From contig NZ_LABY01000030.1 of the NCBI RefSeq assembly GCF_001043975.1, forward strand, positions 1 to 64,000: a DNA stretch of 64,000 bases. Direction: 5' to 3'. The notes beneath the pieces are model-generated. The model was not told the DNA's origin, did not search any database, and saw only the letters and a program-made list of their open reading frames with translations. Positions 52,671 through 62,329 of this stretch are shown piece after piece. Positions within the stretch are counted from its first letter, which is position 1. The number at the start of each line of letters is the position of its first letter. The translations under genes were made by a program, and so were the position numbers. The DNA is from Methylobacterium variabile (GTDB lineage Bacteria; Pseudomonadota; Alphaproteobacteria; Rhizobiales; Beijerinckiaceae).

Positions 52671-53642
52671 CTAGGCTGCGACCGTGGAGGCTTCCGTCGC
52701 CTGGGCGGTGCAGTGCAAAAGCGGCTCTATCAGAGCCTCGACGTGGGCGGCGGCCGAGCGTGCCAGGCCGATCAGGTCGTAGCCACCCTCCAGCAGCGAG
52801 ACGACGCGGCCGCTGCAGACGCGGTCGGCGACGTCGACGAGCCGCTCGGTCGCCCAGCGAAAGTCGTCTTCCGTAAGGTCCAACCCGGCCAGCGGGTCGC
52901 GCCAGTGGTCGTCGAAGCCGGCCGACACCAGGATGAGGTCGGACTCGAAGGCCGCGATGCGCGGCAGCACCGCCGTTTCCAGTGCCGCGCGGAACATCTC
53001 GCCGTCGGCACCTTCCGGAAGAGGCACGTTGACCACGTTGCCGTGCTCGCCGCGCTCGCACGCCGCACCGGTGCCGGGGTAGAAGGGCCATTGGTGGGTC
53101 GATCAGAACAGGACGGTCGGGTCGTCCCAGAAGATCTCCTGGGTGCCGTCCCCGTGATGGGCGTCCCAGTCCAGGATGGCGACGCGTCCCGCGCCGTGGA
53201 CGGCCTGGGCGTGGCGGGCCGCGACGTTGTTGAAGAAGCAGAAGCCGGCTGAGCGTGCCCGTCCGGCATGGTGCCCGGGCGGACGCATGACCGAGAAGGC
53301 ATTGCGGACCTGCCCGGTAATGACCTCGTCGACCGCCTGCACGGCGGCCCCGGCGCTTCGCAAGGCCGCGTCGAGAGTTCCCGGTCCTGCATGCGTGTCG
53401 CCGTCGAGATGGGGAAGGCCACCGCGCTCAAGACCGCTGAGTGTTGCCGCGACGTATGCCTCGTCGTGCGCCAGATGAAGGGCGTCGAGCGCGGCGCGGG
53501 GTGCCTGCTCGCGCACGAGCGCCGAGAAGCGCTGCCGCTCCAGGCAACCTTCGATGACGCGGATGCGGTCGGCGCGCTCAGGATGCCAGGGCGGACCGAG
53601 GTCGGTAAGCGCGGCCGTGTGGGTGAGGTGCAGTGTCGCCAA
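52671..53642 (-). pseudogene. Histone deacetylase-family hydrolase interrupted by TGA
   Basis: One frame from ATG 53642 encodes a full HDAC/AcuC-like enzyme: the His pair in RPPGHHAG, metal ligands in LDWDAHHGDGT, then VLF and a TGA at 53103-53105 (codon 180), continuing STHQWPFYPGTGA, GFDDHWRDPLAG with the metal-binding Asp, and EGGYD near the end. No frameshift is present. Codon 180 lies in a strand where relatives have a small or hydrophobic residue. The catalytic Asp of the second half is lost if translation stops. A FixK/FNR box lies 150 bases upstream. Confidence 0.75.
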
Positions 53643-53792
53643 GCGTTGCCTCCCGGGCGGCGCCTGTCGTGGTTGTCTTCGACGGCATGGCCCGTCACGT
53701 CCGGGGAGACGTTACGGATCCATAACGTCCACCGCGATCTTCGGGTGCGCCGAATCCCGAACCGGGCCAAGCCTGTCTCAAGGGGCCGGTCT

Positions 53793-53806
53793 TTGACCTG
53801 GATCAA
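53793..53806. promoter_or_regulatory. FixK/FNR box between the HDAC-like and 53931 genes
   Basis: TTGACCTGGATCAA, an exact TTGA-N6-TCAA match. It lies about 150 bases from the minus-strand start at 53642 and 124 bases before the plus-strand ATG at 53931, so it could serve either. Confidence 0.6.
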
Positions 53807-53930
53807 TAGGCCGGGGGATAGGGACGACTAAGCGGGAAGGCCAAGGGCCAGGCAGATCCCGTGACCGAGGCGCTGGCTGGGCCGGAACGCCTTCCATCGA
53901 TCTTCGCCTCCTCCAGCCCGAGAAACCGCC

Positions 53931-54185
53931 ATGGGCCGTTCGAACCTCCCCTCTTCGATGCGTCCAGCCGAACCGTCGTCGGATGCGGAGGCACGGATGA
54001 ACCTTCTCTGGGGCGCGCGGACCCATGAGGCGGTGGCTGATAACCTGTCCGACAAGGCCCACCGTCTCGATCCGACCGGAACCCTGCCGGCCCTGCGGCT
54101 CCTGCGCCGGATGGTGCGGGACCACCGCATCAAAGCCTTGCTCCTGCGGGGGCAGGCCGCCGTCGCGGACGGCAGTCTGCTCTGA
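53931..54185 (+). CDS. Small hypothetical protein
   Basis: 84 residues, starting MGRSNLPSSMRPAEPSSD; another ATG at residue 23 (MNLLWGARTHEAV) may be the true start. The second half is helical and basic (LPALRLLRRMVRDHRIKAL). It lies behind a FixK/FNR box. No family is recognised. Confidence 0.5.
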   Translation: MGRSNLPSSMRPAEPSSDAEARMNLLWGARTHEAVADNLSDKAHRLDPTGTLPALRLLRRMVRDHRIKALLLRGQAAVADGSLL

Positions 54186-54252
54186 GAGACGTGGCATGGC
54201 GGCCCCTGCCACGAGGTGTGGGCCCCCGCCGCACCGTCGCCCGACGTGCCGG

Positions 54253-55605
54253 TCACGCCGCGCGGCTGTGCAAGGCACCGGAAGTCCCGAGATGCCCGTC
54301 AAAGGAGGCGGCGACGTTCCGCACGAAGATCCTGGCTTCCGCTGGGATAACCAGGAGTTCGCCGTCCCAGCGGACCAGCCGATGGTCGGCCAACGTCGGC
54401 AGCCGCGTGAGCGTCGCGAGGAATGCCTTCGGGTCGCGGCCGTGAGCGCGGCAGGCCTGCCCGACATCGACGGCGAAGTCGCACATGATCCGCTCGATTA
54501 GGTCCGCCCGAAGCCGGTCATCCGGCGTCAGCACGTAGCCCTTCACCGTGGCGAGCTCGCCCTGACCGATGCGCTCGGCGTAGGCGCGCAGCCCCGGCGC
54601 GTTCTGGACGTAGCCTTGCGGAAGCCGCCCGATGGCCGAGGCGCCCAGTCCGATCAGCGCGTCGCTCGAGTCCGTCGTGTAGCCCTGGAAGTTCCGCCGC
54701 AGCCGACCTTCCGCCTGTGCGATCTCCAGCGGGTCGTCCGGCAGGGCGTAGTGGTCGAGGCCGATCCGCCGGTACCCGGCAGCGGTGAGCGTCTCGGCGA
54801 TGGCCTCGGCCTGCGCGCGGCGCGCGCGCCCGTCCGGCAGGCTGGACTGGTCGATGTGGCGCTGGTGCTTCTTGAAGGCGGGCACGTGGGCGTAGCCGAA
54901 CACCGCGAGGCGGTCGGGGCGCAGTTCCAGGCACTGCCGCACCGTATCGACGCACGACTCGACAGTCTGGTGCGGCAGGCCGTAGATCAGGTCGAGGTTG
55001 ATCCCGCGCACCCCGGCGGCCCTGAGGCCGACGACCGCCGCGGCGGTGACGTCGAAGCCCTGCCGACGGCGGATCGCCTCTTGCACCACGGGATCGAAGC
55101 TCTGGACGCCGAGGCTCGCGCGCGTGACGCCGGCGTGGCCGAGTGCCTCGGTCATCGCGGGCACGAGTGTCCGCGGGTCGATCTCAACGGCGACCTCGGC
55201 CATCGGATCGAAGGGGAAGCGGGCCCGCAGGGCCGCGACGAGGCCGACGAACGCCTCCGGGGCCATCACGGTCGGGGTGCCGCCGCCGAAGTGGACATGG
55301 CGGACCAGGGGCGCGTGCTCGAACCGCGCGGCGACCAGCCCGATCTCCCGTCCGAGAAGGCCGACGTAGTCGGCGATCGGCGCGTCGTGCCGGGTGATGC
55401 TGGTGTGGCAGCCGCAGTACCAGCACATGGACCTGCAGAACGGGACGTGCAGGTAGAGCGATGCGTTGGCCGTAGGGGATGTTTCAGCCAGCCACGCCGC
55501 GTAGCGTTCGGCACCGATGCCGGCGGTGAAGTGGGGGCTCGGCGGGTAGCTCGTGTAGCGGGGCAGCCGCTCCTCCCCATAGAGCGCCCTCAGATCCTCC
55601 CGCAT
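54253..55605 (-). CDS. hemN: Oxygen-independent coproporphyrinogen III oxidase
   Basis: 450 residues; a radical-SAM enzyme with the cluster motif CRSMCWYC (Cys57, Cys61, Cys64, and the adjacent Cys66 of HemN), then HFGGGTPT for SAM binding and INLDLIYGLPHQT. It turns coproporphyrinogen III into protoporphyrinogen IX without oxygen, needed for heme in microaerobic cells. The N-terminal RYTSYPPSPHF matches true HemN rather than HemW. A FixK/FNR box lies 81 bases upstream, as is usual for hemN in rhizobia. Confidence 0.94.
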   Translation of the reverse strand: MREDLRALYGEERLPRYTSYPPSPHFTAGIGAERYAAWLAETSPTANASLYLHVPFCRSMCWYCGCHTSITRHDAPIADYVGLLGREIGLVAARFEHAPLVRHVHFGGGTPTVMAPEAFVGLVAALRARFPFDPMAEVAVEIDPRTLVPAMTEALGHAGVTRASLGVQSFDPVVQEAIRRRQGFDVTAAAVVGLRAAGVRGINLDLIYGLPHQTVESCVDTVRQCLELRPDRLAVFGYAHVPAFKKHQRHIDQSSLPDGRARRAQAEAIAETLTAAGYRRIGLDHYALPDDPLEIAQAEGRLRRNFQGYTTDSSDALIGLGASAIGRLPQGYVQNAPGLRAYAERIGQGELATVKGYVLTPDDRLRADLIERIMCDFAVDVGQACRAHGRDPKAFLATLTRLPTLADHRLVRWDGELLVIPAEARIFVRNVAASFDGHLGTSGALHSRAA

Positions 55606-55685
55606 GCTCGCACCTCGTCAAGTTTGCCGGTCCGCCCGGGGAGCCGACCCTCGGTCCGCGGTAGGCTTCCGACCGGGGCCCCGCC

Positions 55686-55699
55686 TTGATGTGGCTCAA
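55686..55699. promoter_or_regulatory. FixK/FNR box upstream of hemN
   Basis: TTGATGTGGCTCAA, an exact TTGA-N6-TCAA match inside the longer palindrome CCGCCTTGA ... TCAAAGGCGG. It lies 81 bases from the hemN ATG. Confidence 0.7.
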
Positions 55700-55814
55700 A
55701 GGCGGGCCGCCTTGATCGAGGTCATGGCTCGGGCGCGGCGCGGAGGGCATCACCGCGCTCACAGGCAACGCCCGCGGCCGTCGCGGCGACCTGCTCAGGC
55801 TGGGAGGGTTCGAG

Positions 55815-56024
55815 GTGCCGAGGGTGCTCAAGGTCGACAGCGGTCGGTTCGCCATCGTCGAGGGCGACCTGTGGTGGCCAGGACGCTTCGATTCACCCGG
55901 GACCGCACGGCGCGCGGCGGCCTTGCGAGAGGACGTCCTGGCCCGGTTGCAGGCGCGCAAAAACGCCGAGGCGCGTGACACCCGCGGCGTCATCACGGTC
56001 GCCGACCTCGAAGCCATCTCGTGA
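55815..56024 (+). CDS. Small hypothetical protein
   Basis: 69 residues: a beta-rich start (RVLKVDSGRFAIVEGDLWW) and a helical second half (RRAAALREDVLARLQARKNAE). It is the only plus-strand frame with natural composition between hemN and the cco genes. No family is recognised. Confidence 0.5.
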   Translation: MPRVLKVDSGRFAIVEGDLWWPGRFDSPGTARRAAALREDVLARLQARKNAEARDTRGVITVADLEAIS

Positions 56025-56043
56025 CGGACCGTGCCGGCCGCCG

Positions 56044-56493
56044 CTAGGGGGCGGACCGGCCGCCCTGCCAGTGCCCCTGCGCCTTGAGGGCGCCGGCGAC
56101 CTCGCGCGGCATGTATGTCTCGTCGTGCTTGGCGAGCACCGAGTCGGCGCGGAAGGTCCCGTCCGCGTCAAGGGCTCCTTCCGCCACCACGCCCTGGCCC
56201 TCGCGGAACAGGTCGGGCAGCAGCCCGCGGTACGTCACCGGCACCGTGGCGGTCGTGTCGGTGACCGCGAACGCGACGCGCTGGTCGCGGCCGCGGACCA
56301 CCGAGCCTTCCTGCACGAGGCCGCCGAGGCGGAACCGCGCGCCGACGGCCGGCCCCCGCAAGGCGACCTCGCTCGGCGAGCGGAAGAACACGATGGAGCC
56401 GCTCATCGCCGACAGGACGAGGCCGACCGCGAGGGCCAGCACGGCTCCGCAGACGGCGATGATGACGAGGCGGCGAGACTTGCGGCGGGTCAT
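56044..56493 (-). CDS. ccmE: Cytochrome c maturation heme chaperone CcmE
   Basis: The ATG at 56493 overlaps the MFS stop (ATGA); the frame extends upstream without homology. 149 residues: one N-terminal membrane helix (about 9-29), then a periplasmic OB-fold. The heme-binding HDETYMP motif (His123, Tyr127) matches the CcmE signature. CcmE carries heme to the cytochrome c synthase. It lies outside a ccm operon here, behind the cbb3 assembly genes, and may serve CcoO/CcoP maturation. Confidence 0.92.
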   Translation of the reverse strand: MTRRKSRRLVIIAVCGAVLALAVGLVLSAMSGSIVFFRSPSEVALRGPAVGARFRLGGLVQEGSVVRGRDQRVAFAVTDTTATVPVTYRGLLPDLFREGQGVVAEGALDADGTFRADSVLAKHDETYMPREVAGALKAQGHWQGGRSAP

Positions 56494-57779
56494 GGCGCAG
56501 CCTGTGCCTCCGGGCCGTCGGGATTGCCTCCGCAGGCGACAGGAAGGACGCAGGCCGCGAGGAGGCACAGCGAACCCGCGGCGAGGAACGACGGCAGGTA
56601 GCTCTCCAGCCCGATCCGCGACACGCCCGCGCCGTAGGCGGCCGCAGCCGCGCCGAGCTGATGCCCGGCGAACACCAAGCCGAGCGTCGTCGGCGCCCGC
56701 TCGCGGCCGAGACGGTCCAGGAGGAGCCTCGCCGTCGGAGGGACCGTGGCGACCCAATCCAGGCCGTAGAGCGTCGCGAACAGGGACAGCCCGACGAACG
56801 AGAGGTCCGTGAAGGGCAGGCACACGAGCGACAGGCCACGCAGACCGTAGAACCAGAACAGCAGCCAGCCGGGCGCGAACCGATCCGACAGCCAGCCGGC
56901 GGCCGTCGACCCGACGAAGCTCAGCAGGCCCATCCCGGCGAGCAGGCCGGCCGCCGGGACCGGCCCGACGCCGAGGTCGGCGCAGAACGGCACTAGATGG
57001 ACCTGGACGAGGCCGGCGGTGGTCGCGCCGCAGACGACGAAGCTGCCGGCCAGGACCCAGAACGGGCCCGACCCCGCAATCTCCCGCAGGGAGCCCTGCC
57101 CGGACCGGGGGACCACGGTTCGCGTACCGGTCCCCACCTCCCGCGCACCGTACGGTCGAAGGCCGACATCCTCGGGCCACTCCGGAACGAGGGCGTGGAC
57201 GGCGAGCGCCCCCAGCGCCAGCAGGGCGCACGGGACGAGGAGGCAGGCGCGCCAGCCGTGCGCGTCCGTGACCGCGGCGAGGAGCGGCAGCGTCGCCAGC
57301 TGCCCCGCCGTCGCGGCGGCGCCGAAGAGGCCGATGACGAGGCCGCGCCGGGCCGCGAACCAGCGCGCCGCTACGGTCGTGCCGAGCACCAGGGAGACCA
57401 AGCCCGCACCGGCACCGACCAGCACGCCCCAGAGCAGCATGAGGTGCCAGGCCTGCGTCATGGTGAGCGAGTCGACGAGCCCGGCGGCGGCCATGGCGAG
57501 GCCGACAAGGGCCACCCGGCGCAGGCCGACGAGGTTCGTCAGGGGGCTCGCGAGCAGTCCCGCCACACCGAAGGCGGCGAGCCGGACGGCTGCGGCCGCC
57601 GAGAGGGTCGCGACGTCCCAGCCGAACTCCCGGCCGAGGGGCAAAATCAGCACGTTCGGCACACCGGCCGCCGTCGCCGCGGCTAGGAGCGCGAGGCAGG
57701 TTGCCGCCGCCACGGTCCAGGCCCGGTGCGGGACCCGAACGGCATCCGGCCGGTGCTGCGCGAGGGCGAGGTCAATCAT
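56490..57779 (-). CDS. MFS transporter in the cbb3 assembly cluster
   Basis: The ATG at 57779 overlaps the ccoS end; 429 residues with 12 membrane helices in two similar halves (loop [18 protein letters not shown] in the first, [14 protein letters not shown] in the second). It is like the oxalate/formate-antiporter group in shape. Some cbb3 clusters use an MFS copper importer (CcoA), but I cannot see its paired Met/His motifs with confidence. Position between ccoS and ccmE suggests it moves something needed for oxidase assembly. Confidence 0.8.
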   Translation of the reverse strand: MIDLALAQHRPDAVRVPHRAWTVAAATCLALLAAATAAGVPNVLILPLGREFGWDVATLSAAAAVRLAAFGVAGLLASPLTNLVGLRRVALVGLAMAAAGLVDSLTMTQAWHLMLLWGVLVGAGAGLVSLVLGTTVAARWFAARRGLVIGLFGAAATAGQLATLPLLAAVTDAHGWRACLLVPCALLALGALAVHALVPEWPEDVGLRPYGAREVGTGTRTVVPRSGQGSLREIAGSGPFWVLAGSFVVCGATTAGLVQVHLVPFCADLGVGPVPAAGLLAGMGLLSFVGSTAAGWLSDRFAPGWLLFWFYGLRGLSLVCLPFTDLSFVGLSLFATLYGLDWVATVPPTARLLLDRLGRERAPTTLGLVFAGHQLGAAAAAYGAGVSRIGLESYLPSFLAAGSLCLLAACVLPVACGGNPDGPEAQAAP

Positions 57780-57909
57780 CGTTGAGCACGCGGTACTCGG
57801 CACCCTCGATGTCGTCGTACTGGCCGCTGCGCAGCGCCCAGAGGAAGGCGGCCAGCCCGAGCGTGCCGAGCGCCAAGGCGATGGGGATGACGAGGAGGAG
57901 CACGGTCAT
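57772..57909 (-). CDS. ccoS: cbb3-type oxidase assembly protein CcoS
   Basis: 45 residues: one membrane helix (VLLLVIPIALALGTLGLAAF) followed by LWALRSGQYDDIEGAEYRVL, the family signature. It is needed for cofactor insertion in cbb3 oxidases. It starts seven bases after ccoI and its end overlaps the MFS start by eight bases. Confidence 0.92.
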   Translation of the reverse strand: MTVLLLVIPIALALGTLGLAAFLWALRSGQYDDIEGAEYRVLNDD

Positions 57910-57916
57910 GGCGGCC

Positions 57917-60232
57917 TCAGGCAGCTCCGGCGACGGGGACCGCGGCGGACGACCGAAGCGTGGCCGGTCCCGCGGAGGCCTTCGTCTTAAGGCGGGCTCG
58001 CATGGCGTTCGCCGTGACGACGAGGGACGAGCCCGACATGGCCAGCGCCGCGAACAGGGGCGTCAGGAGACCTGCTGCCGCCAAGGGGACCGCGAGCACG
58101 TTGTAGGCCGCCGAGAACCACAGGTTCTGCAGCATGAGCCGCCGGGCCCGCCGCCCCGCTGTCAGTACCGACAGGACTGGGGCGAGCCCGCGGCCCAGGA
58201 ACAGTGCGTCGGCCGCGGCCTGGCTGACATGCGCGGCGGTGACCGGCGAGAGCGAGGCGTGCGCGGCGGCGAGCGCCGGCGCGTCGTTGAGGCCGTCGCC
58301 CACCATCATGACCCGGTGGCCGGCCCGCTGGAGTTCCTCAATGCGAGCGATCTTGTCCCGGGGGGCGAGACCCGCCTCCCACTCGGCGACACCGAGCCTG
58401 CGCGCGACCGCCTCGACGGCGGCGGCGCGGTCGCCCGACAGGACCAGGACGCGGTGGCCGAGCGCCGCGAGACCGGCGACGACCTCGGCCGCGTCCGGGC
58501 GCAGGCCCTGACGCACCGGGAAGGCGGCCGGCGACCCGTCCCCGGCTCGGAAGCAGATCACCGAGGCCTCCGGGTCGGCCTCCAGCGCCGCGGCAGCCTC
58601 GGCCTCGGCCCCACAGAAGAGAGCGGAGCCGAGCCGCAACTCCACGCCATCAACTTGCGCGCGCACACCTAGCCCGGCCGCCTCCTCGGCGCCGGGGAAG
58701 GGTTCCGAGCCCCCGGCCGCAACGGCCAGGGCCGTGGCCATCGGGTGCCGGCTCGACAGGGCGAGCCTCGCCGCGGTCTCCAAAGAATCGTGATCGAAGG
58801 TGCCGGCCGTCAGGACCGGCTCCGGCAGGGTCAGGGTGCCGGTCTTGTCGAACACCACGGTGTCGACTTGGGCGAAGCGCTCCAGCGCGGTGCCGTCGTT
58901 GAGCAGGACGCCCTCGCGGAACAGGGCGCCGGCCGCCACGACCTGCACGGCTGGGATAGCGAGGCCGAGCGCGCAGGGGCAGGTGACGATCAGCACCGCG
59001 ACGGCGTCGAGGAGCGCCGCGTGCCAGCCGGCGCCCGCCGCGAGCCAGCCGACAAGGGTCAGCGCGGCAGCCGCGTGGACCAGCGGGACGTAGAGGCGTG
59101 TCGCCCTGTCGGCGAGGACGAGCACGCGCGAGCGCGCCTCCAGGGCCCGCCGCATCAGGCCCTCGACCTCGTCGAGGAGTGTGGAGCCTGCCGCCGCGGT
59201 CACCCGCACCGTCAGGGCGCCGCTGCCGTTGAGGGCGCCCGCGAAGACGCGCTCGCCGCCGCGCACGGTCACGGCGGCGGTCTCGCCGGTCACCAGGCTC
59301 TGGTCGAGGTCGGACGCGCCGTGCTCGACGACGCCGTCGGCCGGCACCCGCTCGCCCGGCCGGACCAGGATGCGCGCGCCGGGGGTAAGTTCCGTGAGCG
59401 GGACATCGCGCAGGCCGCCGTCCGGCTCGGCCAGCGTCGCGCGCTCGCTGCGGAGCGCCGCGAGGTTCTCCGCGAAGGCGCGGGTCCGCCGGCGCATGGT
59501 CTGGTCGAGCACCCGCCCGATCAGCAGGAAGAACAGCAGCATCACCGCGCCGTCGAAATAGGCGTGCGTGGCACCCGACAGCGACTCGACCACCGACATC
59601 ACGAGGGTCAGGACGACGCCGAGGGTGATGGGGAAATCCATCGTCACGCGGCCTGCCTTCAGCCCGCGGAAGGCCCCCTCGTAGAAGGGCCGCCCGGCAT
59701 AGGCGGCGGCCGGGAGGGCGATGACCGCCTGGATCCAGTGGAAGAGGTCGCGGTTCTCCGGCGTCATGTCCGAGACGTTGCCGGCCCAGACCGAGATGGC
59801 GAGCAGCATCACGTTCATCGACGCGAAGCCCGCCACCGCCAGCGCCCGGATCAGCCGCTTCGTCTCGGCGGCTTCCGCGTCCGCGAGCCTGCCGGGCGTG
59901 AAGGGCTGCGCGGTGTAGCCGAGCGCCGCGAGCGCCGCGAGGACGGCAGGGATGTCGGGCTCGACCTCACGCCGCCAGGTCACGGCGAGGCGCCGGTCTG
60001 AGAAGTTCAGCCGCGCGGAGGCCACATCGGGCAAGGGGGCGAGCCCACGCTCGATGGCGGTCATGCAGGCGGCGCAGCGCACGCCCTCGACGGCGAACTC
60101 CGCGCGGGCCGAGCCGTCCGGCAGGGTGGCGACGAAGGCGGTGTAGTCCCGGCCCAGGGAGGGCCGGGTGTTCGCCTCGCTCCAGGAGGCGTGGGCCTCC
60201 ACGTAGGCGAGCGCCATGTCGGTGCAGCACAT
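57917..60232 (-). CDS. ccoI: Copper-exporting P-type ATPase for cbb3 assembly
   Basis: The ATG at 60232 starts MCCTDMALAYV; 771 residues. It has an N-terminal heavy-metal domain with CAAC (Cys53, Cys56), eight membrane helices, the CPC ion site at 418-420, the TGE actuator motif, the phosphorylation motif DKTGTLT at about 462 and a GDGLNDAPAL hinge. Known CcoI/FixI proteins bring Cu to the periplasmic side for cbb3 oxidase. It follows ccoH by 11 bases. Confidence 0.95.
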   Translation of the reverse strand: MCCTDMALAYVEAHASWSEANTRPSLGRDYTAFVATLPDGSARAEFAVEGVRCAACMTAIERGLAPLPDVASARLNFSDRRLAVTWRREVEPDIPAVLAALAALGYTAQPFTPGRLADAEAAETKRLIRALAVAGFASMNVMLLAISVWAGNVSDMTPENRDLFHWIQAVIALPAAAYAGRPFYEGAFRGLKAGRVTMDFPITLGVVLTLVMSVVESLSGATHAYFDGAVMLLFFLLIGRVLDQTMRRRTRAFAENLAALRSERATLAEPDGGLRDVPLTELTPGARILVRPGERVPADGVVEHGASDLDQSLVTGETAAVTVRGGERVFAGALNGSGALTVRVTAAAGSTLLDEVEGLMRRALEARSRVLVLADRATRLYVPLVHAAAALTLVGWLAAGAGWHAALLDAVAVLIVTCPCALGLAIPAVQVVAAGALFREGVLLNDGTALERFAQVDTVVFDKTGTLTLPEPVLTAGTFDHDSLETAARLALSSRHPMATALAVAAGGSEPFPGAEEAAGLGVRAQVDGVELRLGSALFCGAEAEAAAALEADPEASVICFRAGDGSPAAFPVRQGLRPDAAEVVAGLAALGHRVLVLSGDRAAAVEAVARRLGVAEWEAGLAPRDKIARIEELQRAGHRVMMVGDGLNDAPALAAAHASLSPVTAAHVSQAAADALFLGRGLAPVLSVLTAGRRARRLMLQNLWFSAAYNVLAVPLAAAGLLTPLFAALAMSGSSLVVTANAMRARLKTKASAGPATLRSSAAVPVAGAA

Positions 60233-60243
60233 AGGAGAGACCC

Positions 60244-60765
60244 TCAGTCCAGGACGATCCGGTGCCTGCGCCGGAACGCGCCACCCTTCGGTCCGGCGAC
60301 TTCCACGACGAGGTCCCATTGCCCGCTCGCGACCGGTTCGGCCCGGGCCGCATAGGTCCCTGCGCTGATCTCGACGAGGTCGACGCCCACATCCTGGCGC
60401 TTGTCGGTCGGGCGTTCGAGCCGGGCCTGCAGCGACTGTCCCCGGACCGGCTTTCCTCCGTCATCGGCCAGGGTGACGTTCACCGACATGACCGAAGCGG
60501 GAAGGCGGACGACGGTCGCGTCGAGGCGCCAACCGAGGGCGTCCTGCTCGGCCGCCCGCCTCAACTCGGCGTTGTAGCGTTGGCTGGCCTGGTAGGGGGA
60601 CGGCTCGTCCAACCCGGACCACGTCCGGAAGGCGGACGTGACCAGGACTGCGTCCGCGCCGGCGACGGTGCCGAAGAACGCGACGAAGATCAGGAGCACC
60701 TTGCGGCCTGTCAGTCGGCCGGGAGCGCGCGATGGGCGCGGCGAGGCGATGGTCGGCATGGTCAT
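60244..60765 (-). CDS. ccoH: cbb3 oxidase accessory protein FixH/CcoH
   Basis: 173 residues: one membrane helix (about 21-43, KVLLIFVAFFGTVAGADAVL) and a periplasmic beta domain (ALGWRLDATVVRLPASVMSV, then GQWDLVVEVAG), as in the FixH family. It is needed for stable cbb3 assembly. Its start overlaps the ccoG stop (ATGA). Confidence 0.93.
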   Translation of the reverse strand: MTMPTIASPRPSRAPGRLTGRKVLLIFVAFFGTVAGADAVLVTSAFRTWSGLDEPSPYQASQRYNAELRRAAEQDALGWRLDATVVRLPASVMSVNVTLADDGGKPVRGQSLQARLERPTDKRQDVGVDLVEISAGTYAARAEPVASGQWDLVVEVAGPKGGAFRRRHRIVLD

Positions 60766-62261
60766 GGGGCTTTGAAGGTGTCCTGCGCGCGGGCCGTCTC
60801 GCCGGTCGCGGCGTCGGCGATGCGGAAGGTCAGGGGGGCGGAGGCTGCCGGCTCGGCGCCGGCCGGAGCGAAGACGAGGACGCGGAACTCCTGCGTCGCA
60901 TCGGACGGCACGGGCAGGTCGGCGGCCAAGCCGCCCACAACCTCGACCCGCGCCCCGGGCAGGCCCTCGACCGCCAGCGCGTAGTGTCGTTCGCCGGGGC
61001 GCTTGTTGCTGAGCCGCACCGTGTAGCCGTTGCGGATACTGCCGTCGGACAGGGTCACGTAGAGCGGGTTACGGTCGTGCAGGACGCTCAGGCCCATGAA
61101 GCTGCGCGTCACGAGGCTGTAGAGCATGAACCCGCCGATGCCCGCGACAAGGGCCACGTAGAGCACGGTCCGCGGGCGCACGATCCGGCTCACGGGGCCG
61201 CCGCCGGCGGCGCGGCTCCGGCGGTTGGCCTCGGTGTCGTAGCCGATCAGGCCCGCAGGGCGCCCGAGCTTGCCCATCGTCGTATCGCAGGCGTCGACGC
61301 AGAGGCCGCACTGGATGCAGTCCATCTGCAGGCCGTCGCGAATGTCGATGCCGGCCGGGCAGGCGGTGACGCAGGCGAAGCAGTCGACGCAATCGCCGGC
61401 GGGCTGGCCGGCCGCGCGGAGCGCGGTGGCCTGCTTGGCCGAGACCCGGGGCTCGCCCCGCGCGTCGCGGTAGAGGATGTTGTAGGCGTGCTCGTCGGTG
61501 AGCGCGGCCTGGATGCGCGGCCAGGGGCACATGTAGGTGCAGACCTGCTCGCGCATGTGGCCGGCGAGGAGGTAGGTGGTCGCGGTCAGCGTCAGGATGG
61601 CGACGTAGGCTGGCGCCGGCGCCTGGAACGTGGCGAGTTGCACGACCAGCGTCGGCGCGTCGGCGAAGTAGAGCACCCAGGCACCCCCGGTCCACCAGGC
61701 GATGAGCAGCCAGATGGAATGCTTCATCGTCCGCAGCGCGATTTTCTCCATCGACCAGGGCGCGGCGTCGAGCTTCAGCCGCTCCCGGCGGTCGCCCTCG
61801 ATCAGGCGCTCCACGGCGAGGAACAGGTCGGTCCAGACGGTCTGCGGGCAGAGGTAGCCGCACCAGACCCGGCCCGCGACGGCGTTCATCAGGAACAGGA
61901 CCAGGGCCGCGAGGATCAGCAGACCCATGACGTAGGTCACGTCCTGCGGCCACAGCTCGATGGAAAAGAAGTGGAACCGGCCCTTGTCGAGGTCGAGCAG
62001 CACCGCCTGAGACGGCTCGCCCGGGCCCCGGTTCCAGCGCAGGAAGGGAACGAGGTAGTAGATGCCGAGCGCGACGACGAGCACCGCCCACTTGATCCGC
62101 CGGAAGGTGCCGCGGACCAGCTGCGGCTGGATCTTGGTCCGCGCGGCGTAGAGCGATCCGTCCACGGCCGGGATGGCCGCCCGCGTCGCGCGCCGGCCGA
62201 ACTTCGTGGTCGGTCGGGGTCTGGGCACGGGGGCTGGTCTTGTCGGCTCGGCGAGGGACAT
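60762..62261 (-). CDS. ccoG: cbb3 oxidase maturation ferredoxin-type protein
   Basis: 499 residues: about five membrane helices and two [4Fe-4S] sites of the CxxCxxCxxxCP type (CVDCFACVTACPAGID and CIQCGLCVDACDTT), with an Ig-like C-terminal domain. CcoG/FixG reduces Cu for the chaperone path to CcoN in studied species. First gene of ccoGHIS; a FixK/FNR box lies 69 bases upstream. Confidence 0.95.
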   Translation of the reverse strand: MSLAEPTRPAPVPRPRPTTKFGRRATRAAIPAVDGSLYAARTKIQPQLVRGTFRRIKWAVLVVALGIYYLVPFLRWNRGPGEPSQAVLLDLDKGRFHFFSIELWPQDVTYVMGLLILAALVLFLMNAVAGRVWCGYLCPQTVWTDLFLAVERLIEGDRRERLKLDAAPWSMEKIALRTMKHSIWLLIAWWTGGAWVLYFADAPTLVVQLATFQAPAPAYVAILTLTATTYLLAGHMREQVCTYMCPWPRIQAALTDEHAYNILYRDARGEPRVSAKQATALRAAGQPAGDCVDCFACVTACPAGIDIRDGLQMDCIQCGLCVDACDTTMGKLGRPAGLIGYDTEANRRSRAAGGGPVSRIVRPRTVLYVALVAGIGGFMLYSLVTRSFMGLSVLHDRNPLYVTLSDGSIRNGYTVRLSNKRPGERHYALAVEGLPGARVEVVGGLAADLPVPSDATQEFRVLVFAPAGAEPAASAPLTFRIADAATGETARAQDTFKAP

Positions 62262-62329
62262 GGGTGCAAGGTTCCGTCCGGCGACGCGGCCGGCTCCGTC
62301 GGTCGTAGGTCCGGCTCGGGGCGGCTGCC

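Noticed and set aside
53103-53105. TGA in the HDAC-family gene as selenocysteine
   Set aside because: No selenocysteine insertion hairpin was recognised after the codon and the family has no catalytic Cys/Sec here.
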